Shown here one piece after another: positions 1 through 8,024 of a stretch of DNA of 60,415 nt; position 1 is the first letter of the stretch; every line of letters starts with the position of its first letter. The DNA is from an uncultured Rhodospirillales bacterium (GTDB taxonomy: Bacteria; Pseudomonadota; Alphaproteobacteria; Acetobacterales; Acetobacteraceae): NCBI GenBank assembly GCA_903865895.1, contig CAIPLM010000293.1:1-60415 (forward strand), read 5' to 3'. Below the pieces are notes generated by a model. That model worked only from the letters and a program-made list of their open reading frames with translations, made no database searches and was not told the origin of the DNA. The position numbers and the translations under genes were made by a program.

Positions 1-2
1 AA

Positions 3-896
3 ATCAACCCGAAGTGCAAGCGGCATGGCGAACCTCCATCGTTCGCCGGATACAGAATCACACCAGCACCGCGTCGCGGAATCCCCCCGGAGTCACACTC
101 TCGGAGCCTTGGTATTACGTCTGTTGGCTCTCAAGGTGCACTTAGTTTCGAAGAGTTGGAGAAGCTGAACTCCGGGGAAGGAATCGAGGTTCGTTGGGAA
201 GACATTTCAGAACTCGATGATGGTACAATCGCACTCAAAGGTAGTCGCGTCCTGATATATATACGGGATATTTCTGAACATTTAGCAATGAAAGAAGGGC
301 CGCGGTACCATTTCACGACTTGTAGCACAATTCGTGATATGAATACGAACGGAAGAATTCATAGATATGTAGTAGCCGCAGAAATTTCGGGGAATTTTCA
401 GGTTAACTATATCTCAAATTCGGGACATAAAAGTCATAAGATGAAGTTGCATGTCTGCATGAATTGCTTGAAATCGTTCGGGTACGACGGATACGATGAA
501 AATCAGCCTCGAAGAATCAGACGCAAGATTCGTGATGAATTCACTCCGCAGAGCTTTTTCGAAAAATATCCCCAGATGCTGCACGCGATATTGCCATCGC
601 GTACGGAAAATAATGCACCATTGAATCAATACACATCAGATTTCGCCGAGATCAGCCTCCGGATTCGAAATCGGTCTCGCTGGAAGTGCTCCGGCTGTGG
701 GCGGTCCTTTGATGACATCAATCTACGGAAATTCCTCCACGTCCACCACTCCAATGGTGAGCGGAGTGATAACTCTGATGCCAATCTTCAAATAATATGC
801 ATCAAATGCCATGCGGAGCAACCGTCCCATGCGCACATGAAAGGTCTTCCAGACTACATTGCATTGGAGAAGATGATTTTGCGCGGCGAAATTTAA
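3..896 (+). CDS. HNH endonuclease domain protein, 5' end open at window edge
   Basis: The C-terminal third carries a zinc-ribbon HNH nuclease: a CSGC pair, then HVHH, an Asn in SDANL, then CIKCH. A further CMNC pair lies mid-protein, and an upstream block (YHFTTCSTI ... GRIHRYVVA) looks like a specificity or sensor domain seen in HNH proteins of this kind. The frame has no stop back to base 3 and no ATG. The only in-frame start seen is TTG at 156, but residues before it (LSFEELEKL) look coding, so the gene probably begins outside the window. It is clearly AT-richer than everything to its right, with many AAT, ATA and GAA codons, which suggests transfer. A DNA-cleaving defence or mobile-element role is plausible but not shown. 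Confidence 0.75.
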   Translation: MNPKCKRHGEPPSFAGYRITPAPRRGIPPESHSRSLGITSVGSQGALSFEELEKLNSGEGIEVRWEDISELDDGTIALKGSRVLIYIRDISEHLAMKEGPRYHFTTCSTIRDMNTNGRIHRYVVAAEISGNFQVNYISNSGHKSHKMKLHVCMNCLKSFGYDGYDENQPRRIRRKIRDEFTPQSFFEKYPQMLHAILPSRTENNAPLNQYTSDFAEISLRIRNRSRWKCSGCGRSFDDINLRKFLHVHHSNGERSDNSDANLQIICIKCHAEQPSHAHMKGLPDYIALEKMILRGEI

Positions 897-1017
897 CCGA
901 TTGCGCGTACAGCAGGCTGTAGCCGGGAAAGCCGAAACGCATCCCCACACCAGCAGAATATTCGAGTGGACAGGGATCGTGTCACCATGGGGAGAATGCG
1001 CGCGTTGGCATAGTAGC

Positions 1018-1052
1018 GTGGACTGCTTCGCTTTGCTCGCAGTGACGATGAA
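1018..1052. repeat. REP-like palindromic repeat
   Basis: The core GCTTCGCTTTGCTCGC is flanked by ACTGC (1022-1026) and GCAGT (1039-1043), which pair to form a small hairpin. Sequences of this form (CGTCATTGCGAGCGAAGCGAAGC type) are widespread extragenic repeats in proteobacterial genomes. Only one copy was noticed in this window. Confidence 0.55.
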
Positions 1053-1279
1053 GGGGCGGAAAAGGGCGGTTCGGCGGGGGAGGCGGTGGCGTCCGGGTGG
1101 AGGACTGGAGCCAGACGGATGGAAGGGCTTTTGCTGCTCGTTTCAAAGAGCGGCGCTGGCTTGCCTTACGCAATGCGACGTGATCGCGGTCGCTTCTGAT
1201 GTAGGGAAATTGGCACGTATATCCAGAACAAAAACGGTATTTAACGGAAAAATATCTTGCGCCCCGGCGTGCGAAATGA

Positions 1280-1294
1280 GAACATATAGGGATC
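1280..1294. promoter_or_regulatory. Degenerate SOS-box-like motif GAAC-N7-GATC
   Basis: GAACATATAGGGATC matches the form GAAC-N7-GAAC (reverse of GTTC-N7-GTTC) with one mismatch in the second half. It lies about 25 bases upstream of the frame starting at 1319. The perfect version occurs before uvrA at 52590. One mismatch in eight fixed positions makes chance occurrence likely, so this is a weak call. Confidence 0.2.
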
Positions 1295-1318
1295 GTAAAC
1301 CACATAGGAGCCCTTACC

Positions 1319-1690
1319 ATGTCGCCGCGCCCCTCTCACCTCCAGACGATGCTGCGCATATTGCGGCATATGCTGCTGGTGTTGGGTGGCATGATGGATG
1401 GGCGGGTGGTGGTGTTGTGGGCGCAATGGGGCGCGTTGCCGGAGGGGCATCGGCGCCGCGTGGTGGTGGAGCGGGAGCTTCGGCGGATCGCGTGGGTGCG
1501 GGAGGTGCTGGGCGATCCGGATTTGCTGGATGATGCGGCGTTTCGCGGGAAGGTGGCCGAGGTTGCGCGCGTGCGGGCGGATGCCGGGCGGCGGGCGATG
1601 GTGCGGCGGATGATTTATCCGACACCGCTGGTCCGTTTGTCCGGCGCGGTGCCGGCGGCGGTGGTGTGTGCGGAGGATGGGCGATGTAGG
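1319..1690 (+). pseudogene. Small hypothetical gene, 3' end apparently lost or shifted
   Basis: An ATG preceded by TAGGAG at good spacing opens a frame whose first roughly 120 residues look protein-like: a hydrophobic start, then Arg/Glu-rich helices (VVVERELRRIAWVREVL). No stop follows in frame; the frame runs on antisense through the next gene. A TAG at 1687-1689 lies in another frame, so a one- or two-base indel could have removed the natural end. I do not recognise the family. It may simply be a GC-rich open frame. Confidence 0.33.
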
Positions 1691-1809
1691 AGCTGCATTT
1701 GTGTCGCCTCAGCGCTGCCGGGAGCCCTCCCGTGCGGCGGTGCGGGCGCGTGTACTGACGGCCCGCTACGACGCGACCGCGCCCCAGCAAAACGGATAAA
1801 GTTTTTTTG

Positions 1810-1833
1810 CTTCTTTTTGTTCACAAAAAGAAG
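1810..1833. terminator. Bidirectional intrinsic terminator
   Basis: A perfect inverted repeat, CTTCTTTTTGT / ACAAAAAGAAG with a two-base centre, preceded by seven T on the plus strand. It lies between the end of the small frame at 1319 and the convergent end of the MetE-like gene at 1862, so it can stop transcription from both sides. Confidence 0.6.
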
Positions 1834-1861
1834 ACCTTCCCTTCCCCCCGCCAGCCAGCAC

Positions 1862-2989
1862 CTACGCCCGCTTGGACGCCAGCGCCGCCCCTTCGGCCAG
1901 GGAGGCGAACTTGGCCCATACGATATCCGGGTCCACCACGCCGAAGCCGGCGAAGGTGGAGAAGCCGCAATCGGTGCCGGCCATGACGCGGTCGGGGCCG
2001 ACGGCTTCGACGTAGCGGGCGAGGCGTTGGGCGACGAGTTCGGGGTGTTCGACGAAGTTGGTGGTGGAATCCAGGCAGCCGGGGATCAGCACGAGGTCAT
2101 CGGGCAGTTTGTGCTCGCGCCAGACGGTCCATTCATGGGCGTGGCGGGGGTTGGCGCCTTCGAAGAGCAGGGCGCCGGCGTTGACCTTGAGGAGCTCCGG
2201 CAGCACGGCGCCGAGGCCGATATCGCGGGTGTGGGGGCCTTCGTAGTTGCCCCAGCAGATATGCAGGCGGACGCGATCGCGCGGGATGTTGGCCAGGGCG
2301 CCGTTGATGGCCTCGATATGGACGGCGAGGCGCTTGAGGAAGCCGGCTTCGTCGAGTTCCTTGTACATCATGTGGCGGCCGAGCCCGAGATCGGGCGCGT
2401 CGATCTGCAGGATGAGGCCGGCGGCGACGATGGCCTCGTATTCGGCGCGCATGCCGGCGGCGAGGTCAAAGAGGTAGTCGTCGAGCTTGGCGTGATAGTC
2501 GGAGGGCTGGAAGAGGGCGATGACGCCGGGGGAGGCCGCGTTCATGAAGCCCTCGGTGTAGCCGGCGGCCGCCATGCCGGCCTTCATCGCCGCGATATCC
2601 TTCTCCAGCGGCTTCATGGATTTGACGGCGATGGGGCCGACGCAGCGGGGGCGGCGGTAGCTTGGCGTGCCGCCGGCCTTGGCGAGGCGTTCGAGGTAGC
2701 CGGGGTAATCCGCGAGGTCCTGCGGCGGCGAGCGGGGGCTGTCGCCTTCGAAGCCGGTCAGCCGGTCCTTGATGTAGGTGGCGTAGGAGATTTTCGAGGT
2801 TTCGCCATCGGAGGGGATGTCGATGCCGGCGGATTTCTGGCGCTTCAGGATGGCGGCGGCGCCCTCGACCATGAAGCGGTCATAGCTCACGGGGTCAAGC
2901 GGCAGGCCTTTTTCTTGGCTGAACAGCAGGTCCGCCACGATGGCGGAGCGGGGGAGGGAGCCGACATGGGTGGTGCGGATGCGGGCCAT
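1862..2989 (-). CDS. MetE-like cobalamin-independent methyltransferase (UROD/MetE fold)
   Basis: At 375 residues this matches the C-terminal catalytic half of cobalamin-independent methionine synthase, not the roughly 750-residue full enzyme. The opening RTTHVGSLPR is typical. Likely zinc ligands are His243 and Cys245 (LHICWGN), Glu277 (FEGAN) and Cys341 (AGTDCGF). Such stand-alone MetE-like proteins move methyl or alkyl groups onto thiols; the family also includes epoxyalkane:CoM transferase. It is the last gene of the minus-strand operon led by the binding protein at 9320 and lies 4 bases after the SnoaL gene. The context suggests demethylation or thiol transfer in catabolism of the imported compound, not methionine synthesis. 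The substrate is unknown. Confidence 0.8.
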   Translation of the reverse strand: MARIRTTHVGSLPRSAIVADLLFSQEKGLPLDPVSYDRFMVEGAAAILKRQKSAGIDIPSDGETSKISYATYIKDRLTGFEGDSPRSPPQDLADYPGYLERLAKAGGTPSYRRPRCVGPIAVKSMKPLEKDIAAMKAGMAAAGYTEGFMNAASPGVIALFQPSDYHAKLDDYLFDLAAGMRAEYEAIVAAGLILQIDAPDLGLGRHMMYKELDEAGFLKRLAVHIEAINGALANIPRDRVRLHICWGNYEGPHTRDIGLGAVLPELLKVNAGALLFEGANPRHAHEWTVWREHKLPDDLVLIPGCLDSTTNFVEHPELVAQRLARYVEAVGPDRVMAGTDCGFSTFAGFGVVDPDIVWAKFASLAEGAALASKRA

Positions 2990-2993
2990 GGGA

Positions 2994-3977
2994 TTATCCG
3001 GTTTGCAGGAGGATCTGTTTCCAGATCGCGGTTTCGTCGATCAGCACGAATTCGCGGCGAATGCCCCAGGGGCCGAATTCGGCCTGGCTTATGCCCATGA
3101 TGTGGACCTCGGCGCTGGTCGGCACGCCAAAGCCGCCCCAGCCGGTGTGGCGGCCGGTGAGGGACCAGCGCAGCGCCGCGCGTGGCGGCATCATCGCGTC
3201 CTCGCGCCCGATGCGGTGGTGGATCTCGAAGCGCGCGTCGGGGAAGGCGGCGCGCAGGTTGAGCCAGAAATGATCGGCATCGCCATGGCTGTAGCCGGTG
3301 AGCCCGCCGGGCATTTCGATCTGCACGGCGCGGTCATACATTTTGGGGATGACGGCGAGGTCCGCCGCCATGATGCGGGTCAGCACATCGGCGTATTCGA
3401 TGCCGATGGGATGGTGATTGCCCCGCCCGTGATAGCCGCCATCGACGTCGATCGCGGGGGTGAAGGGCTTCACGCAAAGCTCCGGCCCGCCCTCTTTCGC
3501 GATCATGCCGGCGGCGTAGGATTTGGGGTCCCACCCCATTTGGCGGACGATGGCGCCCTGGTCGCGGACGAGCCACTCGTCATAGATGTGGTCGTCCCGT
3601 GCCGCGCAGTCGGCCATGATGCGGTAGCGCAGCTTTTTGCCGGTGGCGGGGCCGTAGGCGCCGTCGGACAGGTGGGTGGCGGTGCACATCAGCCGGTGCG
3701 AGGAGAGGAAGCCGCCCTCATCGGCCGGGCACCAGATGACGTCCTCGCCGAGGAGGAGGCGGTCGGGGAATTCGGCGAGGGTCGCCATGGTGGCCGCGAT
3801 GACGCCGGCGTTGCCCCGCACCAGCGAGGCGGGCGAGCGCACGGGGATGGTGGGGTGATAGCGGGACGTGAGGGAGCCGATGTTGCGGTCTTCCCAGATT
3901 TCCTTGGTGATGCCGATGATGAAATCGGCCGGGTCCTTCCACTTGGGATGGAAGCCGGCCATTGCGCTGGCGGTCAC
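2994..3977 (-). CDS. Double SnoaL/NTF2-like domain protein (copy 2)
   Basis: 327 residues with two successive SnoaL-like alpha+beta cone folds: about residues 15-160 and 185-325. The first half contains IWEDRNIG and DEWLVRDQGAIVRQMGWDP, which align with IWDERDIG and REWIVNDGMGVIRQLGLDP in the adjacent gene, so the two are paralogs. SnoaL/NTF2-like proteins act as small-molecule isomerases, cyclases, hydrolases or binding subunits, and no reaction can be assigned here. Its start overlaps the stop of the upstream paralog by ATGA, showing translational coupling inside the LacI-controlled operon. Confidence 0.72.
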   Translation of the reverse strand: MTASAMAGFHPKWKDPADFIIGITKEIWEDRNIGSLTSRYHPTIPVRSPASLVRGNAGVIAATMATLAEFPDRLLLGEDVIWCPADEGGFLSSHRLMCTATHLSDGAYGPATGKKLRYRIMADCAARDDHIYDEWLVRDQGAIVRQMGWDPKSYAAGMIAKEGGPELCVKPFTPAIDVDGGYHGRGNHHPIGIEYADVLTRIMAADLAVIPKMYDRAVQIEMPGGLTGYSHGDADHFWLNLRAAFPDARFEIHHRIGREDAMMPPRAALRWSLTGRHTGWGGFGVPTSAEVHIMGISQAEFGPWGIRREFVLIDETAIWKQILLQTG

Positions 3978-5098
3978 TCCGAGGGGCCCAGCGCGCCGAG
4001 CTTGATCTGGGTGAGCATCGCCATTTCGTCATACACGTCCCACTGCTCCACCACGCGGCCGTTGACGATATGGTAATGCGAGACGCCGAGCAGGAAGATG
4101 CGGTGGCCGGTGGGTGGGCCCATGAGGGCGTGGCCGAGATGGTGGCCCTCCATGATCCAGCGCACCGCGATTTTTTCGCCGCCGCCGTCATCGGAGGGGA
4201 CGGAGCAGATGTGCTGCGGAATGAAAGCGCAATCCGGCATGGTGGCGACGAGCTGGATGATGCGGTGCAGGACGGCGGCGCGGCCGTAGAGATTGCGCAT
4301 ATTGGCGCCGTGATACATCACATTCGCGGCGTATTGCCGGTCGACCTCGCCGAACATGCGGTGGTTGAACATCGCGTGCAGCCAGCGCAGGAGGGTGGCC
4401 TCGCCGTCGGTGTGGGCGATGGAGACGTCGGCGACGGACTCCGGGGGGTATTGGCCGATGAGGCGGCGGTTTTCGCCGAAATCCAGGGTGACCTGGCCGC
4501 GGGCGTGCATGTCGCGGGCGGTGGCATCGGCGATGGCGTGCGGATCGAGCCCGAGCTGGCGGATGACGCCCATGCCGTCATTGACGATCCATTCGCGGTA
4601 GATGCGGTTCTCCAGCACCATGCAGTCGGCGACGGTGCGGGTGTTGAAGCTGCGCCCGGTCGGCTTGCCGAAGGGCCCGTCCTGCGTGTGGCGCCCGGCG
4701 CCGGTGACGAGGTGGGAGGTGTAGAACCCGTCCACGTCATTGCCGCGCCAGATCACCTGGGTGGCCATGCCGCGGCGTTCGGGGAACTGGGCGAGTCGGT
4801 CGATGGTGTCGCGCACGATCTCCTCGCGCGAGTGGACGGATTTCAGGTTGTAGTAGACGTCGGAGTTGTGGGTGTAGTGGCTGTAGATGAGGCCGATGTC
4901 GCGCTCATCCCAGATGCGGTGGGTGCAGCGGACGATGTAGTCCACGATATCGGTGTAGCAATCCTCGAAGCCGCGCAGGCTCTGCACCCGCGGGCGATTG
5001 GTCGGCACGAGATCGACGAAATCATGCCGTTCGACCTGAAGCACCGGCTCCGCGGCCATTCCGGCCGGGATGATGCGGGGTGAGGGGGCGTCGCTCAT
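3974..5098 (-). CDS. Double SnoaL/NTF2-like domain protein (copy 1)
   Basis: 374 residues. An N-terminal tail of about 30 residues precedes a first SnoaL-like unit (YTDIVDYIVRCTHRIWDERD onward) and a second (HTDGEATLLRWLHAMFNHRM onward, ending QWDVYDEMAMLTQIKLG). It is homologous to the next gene in the operon; together they encode four NTF2 folds. It overlaps the cupin gene by 4 bases at its start and the second SnoaL gene by 4 at its end. The conserved VEQWDVYDE ending is typical of SnoaL proteins. It is probably a cytoplasmic enzyme or a partner of its paralog; the reaction is unknown. Confidence 0.72.
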   Translation of the reverse strand: MSDAPSPRIIPAGMAAEPVLQVERHDFVDLVPTNRPRVQSLRGFEDCYTDIVDYIVRCTHRIWDERDIGLIYSHYTHNSDVYYNLKSVHSREEIVRDTIDRLAQFPERRGMATQVIWRGNDVDGFYTSHLVTGAGRHTQDGPFGKPTGRSFNTRTVADCMVLENRIYREWIVNDGMGVIRQLGLDPHAIADATARDMHARGQVTLDFGENRRLIGQYPPESVADVSIAHTDGEATLLRWLHAMFNHRMFGEVDRQYAANVMYHGANMRNLYGRAAVLHRIIQLVATMPDCAFIPQHICSVPSDDGGGEKIAVRWIMEGHHLGHALMGPPTGHRIFLLGVSHYHIVNGRVVEQWDVYDEMAMLTQIKLGALGPSE

Positions 5099-6267
5099 GC
5101 GGTTTCCTTTGCCATTTCAAGGCTTTGGCGGCCGATTACATAGTTGGGCAGCAAATGCGCGGGGGCGATCATGCCGGAGGCATCGGCCGCCCAGCCGGCG
5201 GCGCGGGCGGCGGCGACGGTGTCGTCCGGCCATTCCGGAATTTTACGCGTATCGCCATTGGTGATCAGCAACACCTCGGCCGGCGCATCGCTGTCATTGC
5301 GGATGGAGCGCCAGGCCCCGGCGGGCACCGAGACCATGCCCCAGGCCTCGAGCTTGAGATCGACCGCGTGCGTGGGGTCATTGAGCGTCACGGTGAAGTG
5401 GCCGGTATGGGCCAGCAGCACCTGCTTCTCGTGGATGCGGTGGCGCGAGACGGACTGGCCGGGGGCGAGCCGCAGCCATTCATGCGAGAAGCCGTGCGGG
5501 TTGGTGATGGGCGCCTCGGCGTTGCGGTCCTGGCTCATGCCGAAGCCGATCACCGGGGCGATTTCGCTGGCGTGGCCGGGCAGGCAGGCATCGAGCAAGG
5601 CGGTTTTCGACCAGACACGGTCAGACACTTTCACCGCGCGCTTGCGCATTTCGGCCGGGGTGTAGCGGCGCAGTGCGTCGATCTCGGGTTGGCTGATGGG
5701 CTCGATCAGCTGGTCATGCGGCGGGCGCTGGCCGCCCTTTTCGGTATCCACCAGGATGTTGTCCTTGGTGAGGTAGAGGCCGTACTGGCCGGCCTCGGCG
5801 AGGATGGAGGGGTGCCAGATGATGCCGCCGGTATCGTCACCGCCGAGGGTGGTGAACACCATCGCCTCGTTGAGGCCGGTATTGACGAAGCCGCGGAAAA
5901 TCCAGGTGGGGATGGAGATGATGTCGCCATCCTCGCCGGGCAACTCGCCGTCCTGCCCGTTGTCGCCCCAGCGGAATGTGTAGCTGCCACCGAACACCAT
6001 GAAGACTTCGGCGGTGAAGTGGATGTGCAGGTTGTTGGTGATGCCGGTCGGCATGCCGGCCGCGCCGATGTTGAAGCCGTGCGGCTCGCGGATATTCACC
6101 ACCTGCTCGGTCGAGGTGGTCACCCCCGGGCCGATCATCGAGTAGTTGCGCTTGAGGTGGGAGCCCGGCTTCTTGCAGTCGATGAAGGCGGTGGGGCAGG
6201 AGACGTAGTCCGCCGGCGAAATCACGCGGGTGGCAGCCTCTTCGGGCGATATGATGAGATCGGTCAT
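5095..6267 (-). CDS. Two-domain cupin protein (bicupin)
   Basis: 390 residues with two cupin barrels. The first has a textbook motif 1 (NLHIHFTAEVFMVFGG: HxH, Glu, Gly), but its motif 2 reads PTWIFRGFVN, with Arg where the metal-binding His normally sits. The second barrel has a weak motif 1 (HRIHEKQVLLAHTG) and again Arg in PAGAWRSIRN. Bicupins include ring-cleaving dioxygenases, isomerases and DMSP lyases. The altered ligands argue for a non-standard metal site or a binding role. It lies between the permease gene (23-base gap) and the SnoaL pair (4-base overlap), so it probably acts early on the imported substrate. Confidence 0.75.
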   Translation of the reverse strand: MTDLIISPEEAATRVISPADYVSCPTAFIDCKKPGSHLKRNYSMIGPGVTTSTEQVVNIREPHGFNIGAAGMPTGITNNLHIHFTAEVFMVFGGSYTFRWGDNGQDGELPGEDGDIISIPTWIFRGFVNTGLNEAMVFTTLGGDDTGGIIWHPSILAEAGQYGLYLTKDNILVDTEKGGQRPPHDQLIEPISQPEIDALRRYTPAEMRKRAVKVSDRVWSKTALLDACLPGHASEIAPVIGFGMSQDRNAEAPITNPHGFSHEWLRLAPGQSVSRHRIHEKQVLLAHTGHFTVTLNDPTHAVDLKLEAWGMVSVPAGAWRSIRNDSDAPAEVLLITNGDTRKIPEWPDDTVAAARAAGWAADASGMIAPAHLLPNYVIGRQSLEMAKETA

Positions 6268-6290
6268 GGCGATTGCCTGTCAGGGATGGG

Positions 6291-7121
6291 TCATTTGAGG
6301 GCGCCGGCGGTCATGCCTTTGATGAAGTGGCGCTGGATCATCATGGCGAGGAAGAACATGGGGATGGCGATGAGGATGCCGGTGGCGGAAATCAGCTCCC
6401 ATAGGTCGCCGCGTTCGAGGCGGAAACTCATGATGCCGACGGAGAGCGGCACCACCCGCGTGCGCGTCAGGATCAGCGCGAAGAGGAACTCGTTCCAGGT
6501 GATGATGAAGCAGAAAATCGCCGCCGTCAGAATGCCTGGCCGCGCCATCGGCACGATGATGTGCCACAGCAGCCCGGCGAGCCCGGCGCCATCGATGGTC
6601 GCGGCCTCCTCGGTCTCCTCGGGGATGGCGTCGATGAAGCCCTTGATGGTCCAGATCGCGTAGGGCAGCACGATGGCGAGATCGACGGTGATCAGCGCGG
6701 CGTAAGTATCGAGCAGGCCGAGATTGCGGAACATCAAATAGAACGGCAGTACGATGGCAACGCCGGGGATGAACTGGGTGAGCAGGATCCACTGGAACAT
6801 CGCGCGTTTGAAGCGGAACTGCTTGCGTGAGAAAGCATAGGCCGCGCAGATCGCGATGGGGGTGGCGATGGCGACCGTGCCGATGGCGATCACCGTGCTG
6901 TGCCACACCTTGGCGCCGACCTGCCAGCGCACCGAAAACACCTCGCGGAAATTATCCAGCGTCGGCCAGAACAGGATGTTGAGGTGGTAGATGAATTGCA
7001 GCGGCTTGAACGCCGTCATCACCATCCACACGATCGGGAACAGGGTGAATACGGCGACAAACGCCAGTGTCCCCCATTCCAGCGCCTTGAGGATGCGGCG
7101 GCGGAGTGGATGGCGCCTCAT
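6291..7121 (-). CDS. ABC transporter permease, sugar type (MalG-like)
   Basis: 276 residues starting at MRRHPLRRRILKALEWG, chosen because this ATG overlaps the stop of the upstream permease by ATGA; the frame is open further upstream but antisense-like. Multiple hydrophobic segments surround the EAA loop (EETEEAATIDGAGLAGLLWHI), where the ATPase docks. This is a carbohydrate-type (CUT1) inner-membrane permease that pairs with the MalF-like subunit encoded at 7118-8002. No ATPase gene lies in this operon. Confidence 0.9.
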   Translation of the reverse strand: MRRHPLRRRILKALEWGTLAFVAVFTLFPIVWMVMTAFKPLQFIYHLNILFWPTLDNFREVFSVRWQVGAKVWHSTVIAIGTVAIATPIAICAAYAFSRKQFRFKRAMFQWILLTQFIPGVAIVLPFYLMFRNLGLLDTYAALITVDLAIVLPYAIWTIKGFIDAIPEETEEAATIDGAGLAGLLWHIIVPMARPGILTAAIFCFIITWNEFLFALILTRTRVVPLSVGIMSFRLERGDLWELISATGILIAIPMFFLAMMIQRHFIKGMTAGALK

Positions 7122-8002
7122 TTGCTGCTCGGCATGATGAAGCGCATGTAGAAGAAGGACAGGGCGAAGAGGATGATCGTCAGTACGTAGGCGATCGCCG
7201 CGGCGTAGCCCATGTCGTAATCGCGGAACCCCGTGTTGTAGGCGAGGAAGGCCAGCGTGCTGGTCTCCAGCCCCGGCCCGCCGCCGGTCATCGTCACGAT
7301 GCTGTCGAACACCTTGAGTGCGAAGACGGTTTTCAGGATGACGGCCACCGTGATCACAGGCGCCATCTGCGGCAGAGTGATGGAGAAGAACACCCGCACA
7401 TCCGATGCGCCATCGATCCGCGCCGCCTCCTGCGTCTCCCCGGGCACCGAGGCCAGGCCGCCCATCAGCATGAAGGCGAAATACGGCGCCCAGTGCCAGA
7501 GATCGGCGGAGACCAGCGCGTAGGTCGCCAGCCCCGGCGAGGCGAACCAATCGACATTCGCCATGAACGGCAGGAAGGCCGAGATGGTGTGGTGGATGGC
7601 GCCATATTCGGGGTTGAACATGAAGCGCCAGGAAATCCCGATCAGCGCGGGGCTGACCGCGAACGGCAGGATGATGATGGTACGCAACACCGTGCGCGCG
7701 AAGCCGGCCCGCATCAGCAGCAGCGCCAGCCCAAGCGCGGCAAGGATGGTGGCCACCACGTCGATCACCACGAACCGCACGGTGACGCGCACGACGGACC
7801 AGAAGACCGGATCATCGGTGAAGGCGAGCTCGTAGTTGTCGAACCCCACGAAGGCGCCCGGCATCAGGCTCTTGATCAGCCGCCAATCATGGAAGCTGGT
7901 CCAGAACGAGAAGCCGAGCGGGTAGAGCGTGGTCAGCCCCACCACCAGCATGGCCGGGGCCAGCAGGATGAAGGCGTGGCGGCGATCCCGCGCTACGGAC
8001 AT
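7118..8002 (-). CDS. ABC transporter permease, sugar type (MalF/UgpA-like)
   Basis: 294 residues. A membrane segment near the start (AFILLAPAMLVVGLTTLYPL) and several further helices precede the EAA loop (ETQEAARIDGASDVRVFFSI). This is typical of the first permease of CUT1 sugar or glycerol-phosphate importers. It lies 22 bases downstream of the binding-protein gene and is coupled by a 4-base overlap to the second permease. Together they would form the membrane channel of the importer. Confidence 0.9.
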   Translation of the reverse strand: MSVARDRRHAFILLAPAMLVVGLTTLYPLGFSFWTSFHDWRLIKSLMPGAFVGFDNYELAFTDDPVFWSVVRVTVRFVVIDVVATILAALGLALLLMRAGFARTVLRTIIILPFAVSPALIGISWRFMFNPEYGAIHHTISAFLPFMANVDWFASPGLATYALVSADLWHWAPYFAFMLMGGLASVPGETQEAARIDGASDVRVFFSITLPQMAPVITVAVILKTVFALKVFDSIVTMTGGGPGLETSTLAFLAYNTGFRDYDMGYAAAIAYVLTIILFALSFFYMRFIMPSSK

Positions 8003-8024
8003 CGCACCACGCCCTCCCTATGCC

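Larger units (their letters stand above)
897..1318. other. Intergenic stretch without a convincing gene
   Basis: Neither strand has an ORF with protein-like composition here. The minus-strand frame across it translates the REP-like repeat at 1018-1052 into the RHCEQSEA-type peptide commonly produced by such repeats. The last 100 bases are AT-rich (1200-1290) and probably hold the promoter of the small frame starting at 1319. The stretch separates the AT-rich HNH gene from GC-rich chromosome and may be an island boundary. I saw no tRNA or attachment-site duplication. Confidence 0.5.

Noticed and set aside
1319-3100. A 593-codon plus-strand frame across the MetE-like gene
   Set aside because: Beyond about residue 120 it is antisense to a well-supported gene with zinc-ligand motifs; only the first part is kept as a possible remnant.
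6291-7550. An extended N-terminus for the second permease
   Set aside because: The extra residues overlap the first permease in another frame; the ATG at 7121 gives a normal MalG-like start and an ATGA overlap.
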